From Agromyces sp. Soil535 (GTDB lineage Bacteria; Actinomycetota; Actinomycetes; Actinomycetales; Microbacteriaceae), in the NCBI RefSeq assembly GCF_001428255.1, contig NZ_LMRW01000001.1, positions 436,504 to 500,503 on the forward strand: DNA of 64,000 bases. The letters run 5' to 3'. The notes beneath the pieces were generated by a model that made no database searches, was not told the DNA's origin, and saw nothing but the letters and a program-made list of their open reading frames with translations. The translations under genes and the position numbers were made by a program. Positions 54,095 to 62,950 of this stretch are shown one piece after another (the stretch's first letter is position 1; each line of letters begins with the position of its first letter).

Positions 54095-56422
54095 ATGACC
54101 GACACCCTGAACCCTGCGACGAATGCCGCCGCGGCATCCGCCATCGATCGCACCGCCGCCGAGGTCGTCGCCGACCTCACGCTCGAGGAGAAGGCGTCGC
54201 TGACCAGCGGCGCGAGCTTCTGGACGACCAAGCCCGTCGAGCGGGTGGGCCTGCCGGCGATCATGCTCACCGACGGCCCGCACGGCGTGCGCAAGCAGCG
54301 CGAGGGCAGCGACCACCTCGGGATCGGCGACAGCGTGCCCGCGACGTGCTTCCCGCCGGCGGTCGCGCTCGGCTCGTCATTCGACCCCGAGCTGCTCGAG
54401 CGCGTCGGCGCGGCCCTCGGCGAGGAGTCGCAGGCCGAGCGCGTCGGGGTGCTCCTCGGCCCGGGCATCAATATCAAGCGCTCGCCGCTGTGCGGCCGCA
54501 ACTTCGAGTACCTCTCCGAGGACCCGCTCGTGTCGGGCGTGCTCGGCTCGGCGCTCGTGCGCGGCCTGCAGTCGCAGGGCGTCGGCGCGTCGCTCAAGCA
54601 CTTCGCGGCGAACAACCAGGAGGCCGACCGCATGCGCGTCTCGGCCGACATCGACGAGCGCCCCCTCCGCGAGATCTACCTGCGCGGCTTCCAGCGCGTC
54701 GTCGAGGACGAGCAGCCGTGGACCGTCATGTGCTCGTACAACCGCCTCAACGGCGTCTACACCTCGGAGGACCCCTGGCTCCTCACGAAGGTGCTCCGCG
54801 ATGAGTGGGGCTTCGACGGCCTCGTCGTCTCGGACTGGGGCGCCGTGAACGAGCGCGTCACCGGCCTGGCGGCCGGCCTCGACCTCGAGATGCCCTCGAG
54901 CGAGGGTCGGACCGATGCCGAGCTCGTCGCAGCGGTGCGCTCGGGCGTGCTCGACGAGCGCCTGCTCGACACGGCCGCGCGCCGCAACGTCGAGCTCGTG
55001 CAGAAGGCGGTGCGCGGCGCGCGATCATCGCAGGTTGAGCGTGTCGAAACCTACGACGCCGACGCCCACCACGCGCTCGCCCGCGAGGTCGCCGCCGCAT
55101 CGATCGTGCTGCTGAAGAACGACGACGCCGTGCTGCCGCTCGCCGCCGGAGCCACAGGGGAGGGCACTGCCGTCGCCGTGATCGGCGAGCTCGCGCGCAC
55201 GCCGCGCTATCAGGGCGCCGGCTCGTCGCAGATCAATCCGACCAGGCTCGACAACGCGCTCGACGAGATCCGTGCGCACGCCGGTGCCGGTGCCGAGGTG
55301 CCGTTCGCGGCGGGCTATGCCGACGACGGGGCGATCTCCGAGGAGCTCACCGCAGAGGCGGTCGCCGCGGCATCCGCAGCCGACACCGTGCTGCTGTTCC
55401 TCGGCGTGCCGGCGGCGCTCGAGTCCGAGGGCTTCGACCGCGACGACATCGAGCTGCCCGCTGCGCAGCTCGCGCTCGCCGACGCCGTGATCGCGGCGAA
55501 CCCGCGCACGGTCGTGGTGCTCGCGAACGGCGGCGTCGTGCGCCTGTCGGGGCTCGCCGACCGCGTGCCTGCGATCGTCGAGGGGTGGCTCCTCGGCCAG
55601 GCCGGCGGCGGCGCGATCGCCGACGTGCTCTACGGCGTGGTGAACCCGTCGGGTCGCCTCGCGGAGACGATCCCGGTGCGCCTCGCCGACAGCCCGGCGT
55701 ACCTCGACTTCCCGGGCGAGCACTCGCACGTGCGCTACGGCGAGGGCCTCTTCGTGGGCTACCGCTGGTATGACGCGCGCGAGCTCGAAGTGTCGTACCC
55801 GTTCGGACACGGACTCTCGTACACGGCGTTCGCATACTCGGATGCCTCGGTGTCGGCCGATGATTCGGGCCTCACCGTGCGCGTCACCGTGACGAACACG
55901 GGCGACCGCAACGGGGCCGAGGTCGTGCAGGTGTACACGTCGCTGCCCGGCTCGCGGGTGGTGCGCGCCCCGCGAGAGCTCAAGGGCTTCGCGAAGGTCG
56001 CGCTCGCGGCCGGCGTGTCCCGCGAGATCGTGGTGCACGTGCGCCGCGAGGACCTCGCCTACTGGGACACCCGTGTCGACCGCTGGGTCGTCGAAGGCGG
56101 CGCCTACGCGGTGGAGGTCGGGGCGTCGAGCCGCGACATCCGTGCGACCGCCTCGGTCGAGGTCGAGGGCGACGCCGTGCGCGTGCCGCTCACGATGGAC
56201 TCGTCGATGGGCGAGGTGTTCGCGCATCCCGTGGCGTCGCAGCTCATCATGCAGGCGTTCGCGGCCGGCGGCGACAGCGCCACGAGCGCGCTGATCGCCG
56301 ACCCGTCGCTGTTCAAGATGATGGAGTCGTTCCCGGTCGGGCGCCTCGCGGGGTTCCCCGGCGGGCCGTTCGGGCGCGAGCAGGTGGAGCAGCTGCTGGC
56401 GGCGGCGAACGCGCAAGGCTAG
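54095..56422 (+). CDS. Glycoside hydrolase family 3 beta-glucosidase
   Basis: 775 residues. The GH3 N-domain has TDGPHGVRKQ, GRNFEYLSEDP, the KHFAANNQE motif and nucleophile Asp 247 in VVSDWGAV. The C-domain begins ASIVLLKNDDAVLPL. The fibronectin-like domain (VTVTNTGDRNGAEVVQVY) ends the conserved part, followed by about 85 residues (MDSSMGEVFAHPVASQLI...) typical of actinobacterial intracellular members. There is no signal peptide. It hydrolyses beta-glucosides brought in by the MFS carrier. Residues 310-319 (SSQVERVETY) are encoded by a repeat fragment. Confidence 0.92.
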   Translation: MTDTLNPATNAAAASAIDRTAAEVVADLTLEEKASLTSGASFWTTKPVERVGLPAIMLTDGPHGVRKQREGSDHLGIGDSVPATCFPPAVALGSSFDPELLERVGAALGEESQAERVGVLLGPGINIKRSPLCGRNFEYLSEDPLVSGVLGSALVRGLQSQGVGASLKHFAANNQEADRMRVSADIDERPLREIYLRGFQRVVEDEQPWTVMCSYNRLNGVYTSEDPWLLTKVLRDEWGFDGLVVSDWGAVNERVTGLAAGLDLEMPSSEGRTDAELVAAVRSGVLDERLLDTAARRNVELVQKAVRGARSSQVERVETYDADAHHALAREVAAASIVLLKNDDAVLPLAAGATGEGTAVAVIGELARTPRYQGAGSSQINPTRLDNALDEIRAHAGAGAEVPFAAGYADDGAISEELTAEAVAAASAADTVLLFLGVPAALESEGFDRDDIELPAAQLALADAVIAANPRTVVVLANGGVVRLSGLADRVPAIVEGWLLGQAGGGAIADVLYGVVNPSGRLAETIPVRLADSPAYLDFPGEHSHVRYGEGLFVGYRWYDARELEVSYPFGHGLSYTAFAYSDASVSADDSGLTVRVTVTNTGDRNGAEVVQVYTSLPGSRVVRAPRELKGFAKVALAAGVSREIVVHVRREDLAYWDTRVDRWVVEGGAYAVEVGASSRDIRATASVEVEGDAVRVPLTMDSSMGEVFAHPVASQLIMQAFAAGGDSATSALIADPSLFKMMESFPVGRLAGFPGGPFGREQVEQLLAAANAQG
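55031..55052. repeat. Repeat fragment inside the GH3 reading frame
   Basis: CAGGTTGAGCGTGTCGAAAC matches the GGTTGAG...TCGAAACC words of the dispersed repeats. It is translated as QVERVET in the linker between the two GH3 domains, a site tolerant of insertions. Confidence 0.55.
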
Positions 56423-56461
56423 CGGCACCGTCCGAAGGGGTCATCGCTTCCCACTCCGCGC

Positions 56462-56502
56462 GACTCCGGCACTGATGCTGTTCTGGCATCAGTGCCGGAG
56501 TC
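56462..56502. terminator. Strong hairpin terminator after the GH3 gene
   Basis: GACTCCGGCACTGATGC and its exact complement form a 17-bp perfect stem with loop TGTTCTG, 39 bases after the GH3 stop. The right arm also contains the stop codon of a small minus-strand frame, so it may end transcription from both sides. Confidence 0.75.
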
Positions 56503-56683
56503 GTCCTGCGCTGTTGCCGTCGGTGGCTGCTCGTCGCAGACCTCGCCAGAGCGCGAGCGAGAGGACGCCGAGCAAGTACGGTGGGAGCGCCGCGCCCCAC
56601 CAGAGGAAGCCCGAGAACGTCATCGCCGCGAAGGAGAGGACGACCGCGGCGAAGCCCACCAACGCACGATGCGAGCGCGTCAA
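56489..56683 (-). CDS. Small two-helix membrane protein (uncertain)
   Basis: From a TTG at 56683 the frame gives 64 residues: two hydrophobic helices (ALVGFAAVVLSFAAMTFSGFLWW and LPPYLLGVLSLALWRGLR) with basic ends, then a polar tail. Helix-loop-helix with Trp and Pro at the turn looks like a real small membrane protein and not chance frame. The start is uncertain since no ATG or good ribosome-binding site is present; an upstream ATG would overlap the TetR gene. It lies downstream of that TetR gene on the same strand. No family recognised. Confidence 0.45.
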   Translation of the reverse strand: MTRSHRALVGFAAVVLSFAAMTFSGFLWWGAALPPYLLGVLSLALWRGLRRAATDGNSAGRLRH

Positions 56684-56760
56684 GGGGCCGCTGCGGCAAC
56701 CGCCGGCATCGTCAGCAGCAGGTGCTCGGGGAGTGGCCGTTCCGAGGTGACGTGACTCGG

Positions 56761-57423
56761 TCAGGTCGCGTCGAGGTCGACGATGCTCCGCAGGTACGCG
56801 TCGAGCTCCTCGGCCATGTCGACGCTGTCGCGATCGAGGAGCCACTGCACCTGCAGGCCGTCCATGAGGGCCACGGTGGCGCGGGCGGCGCTTTCCGGGC
56901 GGATGCCGGGCCGAAGCGTGCCGCGTTCAGCGCACCGGGTGAAGGAGCGCGTGAGCCTCCCGATGGTGTCCGTGTAGCGTCTCACGAAGTAGCCGTGCGC
57001 CGGGTGGTCGGGCGAGGTCGCTTCGGCCGAGAGCGTGCAATACAGGTCGACGACGCCCGGCACGGACGCGTTGTAGCGGGCGAGCTCGACGAGGCCGCGC
57101 AGGGTCTCGCCGGGGTCCTCGGCGTCGAGCGGCACCATCGTGATCGACTTCTGGTCGCGCAGGTCGAGCACCTCGGCCAGGAGCGCGCTCTTGTTGGGGA
57201 AGTGATGCAACAGCCCGGCCTCGCTCATGCCGACCTCGGCGGCGACTTCGCGCAGCGAGCCCGCACGGTACCCGCCCTTCGCGAACACCGCGAGCGCGGC
57301 CTCCAGGATCGCGGCGCGCTTCATGCCGGTCTTGGCATACGAGCCACGAGGCTTGCGCCGACCGGTTGCGGCGGGCTGATCTGTCGTCTCATCAGCCTTT
57401 TCGCCAGCCGTTGTCTCGCTCAT
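56761..57423 (-). CDS. TetR family regulator (divergent from oligosaccharide ABC importer)
   Basis: 220 residues. A disordered, charged N-terminus of about 25 residues precedes GSYAKTGMKRAAILEAALAVFAKGGYRAGSLREVAAEVGMSEAGLLHHFPNKSALLAEVL, a full helix-turn-helix. The ligand domain ends VALMDGLQVQWLLDRDSVDMAEELDAYLRSIVDL. It is a paralogue of the regulator at 52086. Divergence from the importer and AAAACCTAGCG repeats between them suggest it represses the importer and GH1 gene. Confidence 0.88.
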   Translation of the reverse strand: MSETTAGEKADETTDQPAATGRRKPRGSYAKTGMKRAAILEAALAVFAKGGYRAGSLREVAAEVGMSEAGLLHHFPNKSALLAEVLDLRDQKSITMVPLDAEDPGETLRGLVELARYNASVPGVVDLYCTLSAEATSPDHPAHGYFVRRYTDTIGRLTRSFTRCAERGTLRPGIRPESAARATVALMDGLQVQWLLDRDSVDMAEELDAYLRSIVDLDAT

Positions 57424-57517
57424 CGTGCACCTCCTGCGTCTTCGCAGACGAGCCTATTCGTCTGAGGGAGCCATGCGGCATCCGCCCCCTCAGCACATGC
57501 TGCCACCTGAAGAAATA

Positions 57518-57574
57518 AAAACCTAGCGATCACTAGAAATTCTTTCGTGAAAACCTAGCGGACACTCGGGTTTC
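57518..57574 (+). promoter_or_regulatory. Operator region of the ABC importer / TetR pair
   Basis: AAAACCTAGCG occurs at 57518-57528 and 57550-57560, exactly 32 bases apart. The second copy is followed by GGGTTT (57568-57573), making an AAACC...GGTTT dyad like the one before the MFS-GH3 operon. The region is unusually AT-rich for this genome. Confidence 0.6.
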
Positions 57575-57637
57575 GTGCTAACTTCCGTTTCACGAGGCGA
57601 TCCGCAGTGGTATCGCCCCCAATCAAGAGGACCGAAG

Positions 57638-59158
57638 ATGCTCCGATGGAGAACAGCCGCAGCAGCCGTCGCCATCACCGGCGCACTCGCATTGACGAGT
57701 TGCGCCGCTGACGGGGGAGGATCCACTGACGGCGGAGGCAACCTGACGCTCGGTGCGATTCTCGCGCCGACCACGCTCGACCCGGCCGGCTCGGAATGGG
57801 GCAACCGTGCCCCCTACTACCAGGCCGTGTTCGACACGCTCCTGCTCGCGACGCCCGAGGGGACGATCGAGCCGTGGCTCGCGACCGAATGGTCGTACAA
57901 CGAGGACAACACCGTGCTCACCCTGACCCTGCGCGACGACGTGACGTTCAGCGACGGCTCGAAGCTCACAGGCGACGTGGTGAAGCAGAACCTCGAGCGC
58001 TTCAAGGCGGGAACCTCGCCTGACGCCGGCTACTTCTCGGGGATCGCCTCGATCGAGGCGCCCGACGAGACGACGGTCGTCATCACGCTCTCGGCGCCCG
58101 ACCCGGCGATGCTCAACTACCTCACGCGCGACCCCGGTCTCATCGGCAGCGCCGAGTCGTTCGAGAGCGAGGACCTCGCAACCAACCCCGTCGGCTCGGG
58201 GCCGTACATCCTCGACACCGACGCGACCGTCACCGGCACCAGCTACGTCTACACGAAGAACCCCGACTACTGGAACCCCGACGTGCAGCACTACGACGGG
58301 CTGACGATCAACGTGCTCGGCGACGCCACCGCCGCCCTGAACGCCATCAAGGCGGGCGAGGCGAACGGGGTCAAGCTCATCAGCAACGACAACCTCGCCG
58401 AGGTCGAGGGCGCCGGCTGGACGGTGAACGCGAACGAGCTCGACTTCCAGGGGATGCTGCTGCTCGACCGTGCGGGCACCATGAACCCGGCCCTCAACGA
58501 CGTTCGCGTGCGCCAGGCGTTCAACTACGCCTTCGACCGAGAGGCGTTGCTCACTGCGCTGCAGACCGACCACGGCACCGTGACCACCCAGGTCTTCCCC
58601 GAGACGTCCGACGCCTACGACCCCGCCCTCGACGACTACTACACGTACGACCCCGACAAGGCGAAGGAACTCCTCGCCGAGGCGGGCTACGGCGACGGGC
58701 TCACCGTCTCGATGCCGAGCTCCACCCTGCTCGGCGAGGCGACCTACACGCTGATCTCGCAGCAGCTCGCCGACGTGGGCATCACGGCGGAGTACACCGA
58801 CCCGGGCAACAACTTCATCGCCGACCTGCTCGCACCGAAGTTCCCCGCGTCGTTCATGGCCCTGGAGCAGAACCCCGACTGGCAGCTGATCCAGTTCATG
58901 ATCGCTCCGACGGCCGTGTTCAACCCGTTCCACTACGAGGACCCGAAGGTCAACGAGTACATCCAGCAGATCCAGTTCGGCGATGAGGCCACCCAGGCCT
59001 CGGTCGCCAAGGAGCTCAACACGTACATCGTGGAGCAGGCCTGGTTCGCCCCGTTCTACCGCGTGCAGGGCAGCTACGGGACGGACGCCAACACGACCGT
59101 CGAGATGCTCCCCACCAACGCGTACCCGGCAATCTACGACTTCCAGCCGAAGGGCTGA
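57638..59158 (+). CDS. ABC transporter substrate-binding lipoprotein (family 5)
   Basis: 506 residues. The signal peptide ends in LTSC with cysteine 22. The mature part is an SBP_bac_5 (oligopeptide/dipeptide-type) fold with LTLTLRDDVTFSDGSKLTGDVVKQNLERFK, NPVGSGPYIL, KNPDYWNPDVQHYDGL and VRQAFNYAFDREAL. Family 5 proteins bind peptides, but clusters with glucosidases commonly transport cello- or other oligosaccharides, which is favoured here by the GH1 gene at the end. The ribosome-binding site is AAGAGG. A hairpin follows the gene and may keep its mRNA more abundant than the rest. Confidence 0.88.
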   Translation: MLRWRTAAAAVAITGALALTSCAADGGGSTDGGGNLTLGAILAPTTLDPAGSEWGNRAPYYQAVFDTLLLATPEGTIEPWLATEWSYNEDNTVLTLTLRDDVTFSDGSKLTGDVVKQNLERFKAGTSPDAGYFSGIASIEAPDETTVVITLSAPDPAMLNYLTRDPGLIGSAESFESEDLATNPVGSGPYILDTDATVTGTSYVYTKNPDYWNPDVQHYDGLTINVLGDATAALNAIKAGEANGVKLISNDNLAEVEGAGWTVNANELDFQGMLLLDRAGTMNPALNDVRVRQAFNYAFDREALLTALQTDHGTVTTQVFPETSDAYDPALDDYYTYDPDKAKELLAEAGYGDGLTVSMPSSTLLGEATYTLISQQLADVGITAEYTDPGNNFIADLLAPKFPASFMALEQNPDWQLIQFMIAPTAVFNPFHYEDPKVNEYIQQIQFGDEATQASVAKELNTYIVEQAWFAPFYRVQGSYGTDANTTVEMLPTNAYPAIYDFQPKG

Positions 59159-59161
59159 GTC

Positions 59162-59201
59162 GACTCCCGGCCCGTCCCGGACCACCGGGGCGGGCCGGGT
59201 C
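59162..59201 (+). terminator. Intercistronic hairpin after the binding-protein gene
   Basis: GACTCCCGGCCCG...CCGG pairs with CCGG...CGGGCCGGGTC, a long GC stem with few mismatches and a short loop. It lies within the operon, between the binding protein and permease genes. Such hairpins usually give partial termination or protect the 3' end so that the binding protein is made in excess. Confidence 0.55.
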
Positions 59202-59249
59202 CCACACCAGGGCCACGGGCCCAATCTTCCGACGTCAACGGAGACCCTC

Positions 59250-60191
59250 ATGCTTCCATTCGTGTTGCGACGCCTGGCATCCGGTGTCGTGCTCGTGTTC
59301 GTGATCTCGGTGATCGCGTACACGCTCCTGTACCTCGGCGGCGGTGATATCGCCCGCCGCATCCTCGGCCAGTCAGCCACCCAAGAGACGGTCGACCAGA
59401 AGGCCGCAGAGCTCGGCCTCGACCAGCCCCTCTTCGCGCAGTTCTGGGACTGGCTGACCTCCGCACTGCAGGGCGACCTCGGTCGGTCCTGGTTTACCGG
59501 GCAGCTCGTCGCCACCGGCGTCTCGGGCCGTCTCGCGGTCACGCTCTCGATCGTGATCGGGGCAACGCTCGTGTCGGCGATCGTCGCCGTCGTCCTCGGC
59601 GTGCTCGCGGCACGCCGGGGTGGTTGGATCGACAGCGTTGTGCAGTTCGTCACCGTGATCGGCTTCGCGATCCCGGGCTTCCTCATCGCCCTGTACCTCG
59701 TGCTGATCTTCGCCATCAACCTGCACTGGTTCAAGGCCACCGGGTACATCCCGTTCACGACCTCGCCATCCGGCTGGGTCGCCTCGGTGACCCTCCCGAT
59801 CATCGCGCTCTCGTTCGCCGCGATCGCCGCGGTCGCGCAGCAGGTGCGTGGGTCGGTCCTGGACGCCCTCTCCCGCGACTACGTGCGCACGCTGCGCAGC
59901 CGCGGCCTGAGCATGAACCGCGTCGTCTACAAGCACGTGCTGCGGAACGCCGGCGGACCGGCGCTCGCCATCCTGGCGCTGCAGTTCATCGGCCTCCTCG
60001 GCGGCGCCATCATCATCGAGCGGGTGTTCGCCCTCCCGGGCCTCGGCCAACTCACCGTCGAGGCGACCTCGGCGGGCGACATCCCGATCGTCATGGGGAT
60101 CGTGATCGTGACCGCGATCATCGTCGTCGTCGTCAACCTCCTCATCGACATCGCCCAAGCCGCGCTCAACCCGAAGGTGAGACTGTCATGA
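59250..60191 (+). CDS. ABC importer permease (DppB/OppB type)
   Basis: 313 residues with six membrane helices. The first is VLRRLASGVVLVFVISVIAYTLLYL. The EAA loop is RTLRSRGLSMNRVVYKHVLRNAGGPALAILALQFIGLLGGAIIIERVFALPGLG, typical of the OppB family. Ribosome-binding site CGGAGA. Its stop overlaps the start of the next gene as ATGA. Confidence 0.9.
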   Translation: MLPFVLRRLASGVVLVFVISVIAYTLLYLGGGDIARRILGQSATQETVDQKAAELGLDQPLFAQFWDWLTSALQGDLGRSWFTGQLVATGVSGRLAVTLSIVIGATLVSAIVAVVLGVLAARRGGWIDSVVQFVTVIGFAIPGFLIALYLVLIFAINLHWFKATGYIPFTTSPSGWVASVTLPIIALSFAAIAAVAQQVRGSVLDALSRDYVRTLRSRGLSMNRVVYKHVLRNAGGPALAILALQFIGLLGGAIIIERVFALPGLGQLTVEATSAGDIPIVMGIVIVTAIIVVVVNLLIDIAQAALNPKVRLS

Positions 60192-62056
60192 CCGCGATCA
60201 CCCCGACCCCCGACATCCCCACGCCCCAGGCGCATGCCTCGCTGCTGCGCCGGCTGGTGAAGCGGCCGCTCGGCGCGATCTCGTTCGCGTTCATCGTATT
60301 CGTCGGGCTCGTCGCGATCTTCGGGCCGATGCTCGCCCCGTACGATCCGAACAAGGCCTCCCTGCAGCTGGTGCTCGCCCCGCCGAGCGCCGAGCACCTC
60401 CTCGGTGGCGACAGCGCAGGCCGCGACGTGTTCTCACGCCTGCTCGCGGCCACGCAGGTCAGCGTGGCCGCCGCCCTGCTGGCCCTCGTGGTCGCCCTCA
60501 TGATCGGCGTGATCGCCGGCCTCATCGCCGGCTACTACCGCGGATGGTTCGACAGCGTGAGCGCCTGGTTCACGGCGCTCGTCATGTCGCTGCCGGGCCT
60601 CGTGGTGCTGCTCGCCGCGCGTGCGGTGGTCGGGCCGTCGGTCTGGATCTCCATGATCATCTTCGGCGTGATCCTCTCGCCCGCGTTCTACCGCCTCACC
60701 TACGTCGCCGTCACGGCCGTGCGGAACGAGCTCTACGTCGACGCCGCCCGGGTCTCGGGCCTGAGCGACGGCCGCATCATCTCGCGGCACATCCTGTACG
60801 TCGTCCGAGCGCCCATCATCATCCAGTCCGCGATCATCGCGAGCATCGCCATCGCGATCCAGGCCGGGCTGGACTTCCTGGGCCTCGGCGACACGTCCCT
60901 CCCCACCTGGGGTGGCATGCTGAACGACGGCTTCGCCAACATCTACAAGGCGCCGCTGCTCATGCTGTGGCCGTCCCTCGCCATCGCGCTCACGTCGATC
61001 GCGCTCGTGCTGCTCGCCAACGCCATGCGCGACGTGCTCGAGCGCACCGTCGTCGTGCGCCGCAGGCGGCGCCGTGCGGTCGCCACCGCCACCGGCTCGG
61101 TTGCCGCGGTCACCACCTCCATCGGCGCAGTGACCGGCTCCACCGAGGCGGCGCTCGACGACGAGCTCGCGGCAGTGAAGCCCATCGAGCACCGCGACGA
61201 CGACCGGGCCGCAGCCCGCACCGGCGAGGTCGTGCTCAGCGTCACCGACCTCCGCGTCGGCTACGAGACCGACAAGGGCTCGACCGAGGTCGTGCACGGG
61301 GTCTCGCTCGACATCCGCCGCGGCGAGGTGCATGGTCTGATCGGCGAGTCGGGCTCCGGCAAGACGCAGACCGCGTTCGCGGTGCTCGGCCTCCTTCCCC
61401 GCGGCGGCCGCATCACGACCGGCAGCGTCGAGTACGAGGGCGTGCGCCTCGACCACGCCTCGGAGCGCGAGTTCACCGCGATCCGGGGACGGCGGATCGG
61501 GTACATCCCCCAGGAGCCGATGTCGAACCTCGACCCGTCGTTCACGATCGGCAGCCAGCTGGTCGAGCCGCTGCGCGTCGGCCTCGGCCTCAGCAAGAAG
61601 GCCGCGACCGAGAAGGCGCTCGCGCTGCTCGACCGCGTCGGCATCCCCGACCCGAAGCGCACGTTCGCCGCGTATCCGCACGAGATCTCCGGCGGGATGG
61701 CGCAGCGCGTGCTCATCGCGGGCGCGGTCTCGACCGACCCCGACCTGATCATCGCCGACGAGCCCACCACGGCGCTCGACGTCACGGTGCAGGCCGAGGT
61801 GCTCGACGTGCTGCGCGGCCTCCAGGAGGAGCGCCACATGGCGATGCTCCTCGTGACGCACAACTTCGGCGTCGTCGCCGACCTGTGCGACCGCGTGTCC
61901 GTCATGCAGGCGGGCCGCATCGTCGAGACCGGCCCCGTCCGCTCGATCTTCCACCACGCCGAGCACCCGTACACCGAGTCGCTGCTCGCCGCGATCCTCG
62001 ACGAGGGTCCGGCCCGGCCGCCGCTCGGCCTCTCCACGGAAGGAGCACTCCGATGA
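60188..62056 (+). CDS. Fused ABC importer permease (DppC type) and ATPase (DppD type)
   Basis: 622 residues. The permease half (1-290) has RLVKRPLGAISFAFIVFVGLVAIFGPMLAPYDP, GGDSAGRDVFSRLLAATQVSV and EAA loop DAARVSGLSDGRIISRHILY. A basic RRRRRR stretch and an Ala/Thr/Ser-rich linker (about 285-345) join it to the ATPase half, with Walker A GESGSGKTQ, signature ISGGMAQRVLIAGA, Walker B DLIIADEPTTALD and the DppD-type end ARPPLGLSTEG. Permease-ATPase fusions of this kind are seen in actinobacterial Opp systems. ATGA overlaps join both neighbours. Confidence 0.9.
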   Translation: MTAITPTPDIPTPQAHASLLRRLVKRPLGAISFAFIVFVGLVAIFGPMLAPYDPNKASLQLVLAPPSAEHLLGGDSAGRDVFSRLLAATQVSVAAALLALVVALMIGVIAGLIAGYYRGWFDSVSAWFTALVMSLPGLVVLLAARAVVGPSVWISMIIFGVILSPAFYRLTYVAVTAVRNELYVDAARVSGLSDGRIISRHILYVVRAPIIIQSAIIASIAIAIQAGLDFLGLGDTSLPTWGGMLNDGFANIYKAPLLMLWPSLAIALTSIALVLLANAMRDVLERTVVVRRRRRRAVATATGSVAAVTTSIGAVTGSTEAALDDELAAVKPIEHRDDDRAAARTGEVVLSVTDLRVGYETDKGSTEVVHGVSLDIRRGEVHGLIGESGSGKTQTAFAVLGLLPRGGRITTGSVEYEGVRLDHASEREFTAIRGRRIGYIPQEPMSNLDPSFTIGSQLVEPLRVGLGLSKKAATEKALALLDRVGIPDPKRTFAAYPHEISGGMAQRVLIAGAVSTDPDLIIADEPTTALDVTVQAEVLDVLRGLQEERHMAMLLVTHNFGVVADLCDRVSVMQAGRIVETGPVRSIFHHAEHPYTESLLAAILDEGPARPPLGLSTEGALR

Positions 62057-62922
62057 CCGACCTCCTCCTCGACGTCGACGACCTCGAAGTCGAGTACCCA
62101 GGCAAGGGCTTCCGTGCGAAGCCGTTCCAGGCCCTGAAGGGCGTCTCGATCGACATCAAGCCCGGCGAGACCGTCGGCCTGGTCGGCGAGTCCGGCTCGG
62201 GCAAGACCACGCTCGGCCGGGCCGTGCTCGGTCTCGCACCGGTCACCGGCGGCAAGGTCCGCTACCGCGACCGGGACATCTCGCACCTCCACCGATCCGA
62301 GCGCCGCGACCTGTCGAGCGAGATCCAGGTGGTCTTCCAGGACCCGTACTCCTCGCTCAACCCGTCGCTCACGATCGAGCAGATCCTCATCGAGCCGCTC
62401 ACGGCTCGGGGCGTCTCCAGTGCGGAGTCGAAGAAGCGCGTCGGCGACCTCCTCGACTACGTGCGACTGCCGGGCGACGCCCGGAGCAGGCTCCCGCGCG
62501 AGTTCTCCGGCGGTCAGCGCCAGCGCATCGCCATCGCGCGAGCCCTGGCGCTCGACCCGAACCTCATCGTGTGCGACGAGCCGGTCTCGGCACTCGACCT
62601 GTCGACCCAGGCGCGGGTCCTCGACCTCTTCATCGAGATCCAGGAGCGCACGGGCGTCGCCTACCTGTTCATCTCGCACGACCTGGCCGTGGTCCGCCAC
62701 ATCAGTCACCGGGTCGCGGTCATGTACCGCGGCGAGATCGTGGAGACGGGTGCCGGCGACCAGGTGACCGCCCGGCCGCAGCATCCGTACACCCAGCGGC
62801 TCTTCATGGCCGCGCCCGTGCCCGACCCCGACCGCCAGGAGATCCGGCGCGTCGAGCGACGCCGCCTGATCGACGAGCAGCGCGCCGCCGCCGCCGCGGG
62901 CACCGAGGCCGACGCCGCCTGA
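62053..62922 (+). CDS. ABC importer ATP-binding protein (DppF/OppF type)
   Basis: 289 residues. Walker A GESGSGKTTLGRAVLGL, Q-loop VVFQDPYSSLNPSLTIEQILIEPL (OppF hallmark), signature FSGGQRQRIAIARAL, Walker B LIVCDEPVSALD and H-loop FISHDLAVVRHI. The oligopeptide C-terminal end HPYTQRLFMAAPVPDPDRQ is present. It is the second ATPase of the heteromeric importer. Confidence 0.92.
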   Translation: MTDLLLDVDDLEVEYPGKGFRAKPFQALKGVSIDIKPGETVGLVGESGSGKTTLGRAVLGLAPVTGGKVRYRDRDISHLHRSERRDLSSEIQVVFQDPYSSLNPSLTIEQILIEPLTARGVSSAESKKRVGDLLDYVRLPGDARSRLPREFSGGQRQRIAIARALALDPNLIVCDEPVSALDLSTQARVLDLFIEIQERTGVAYLFISHDLAVVRHISHRVAVMYRGEIVETGAGDQVTARPQHPYTQRLFMAAPVPDPDRQEIRRVERRRLIDEQRAAAAAGTEADAA

Positions 62923-62950
62923 CCGGCACCCACCACACACGAGGACGACG

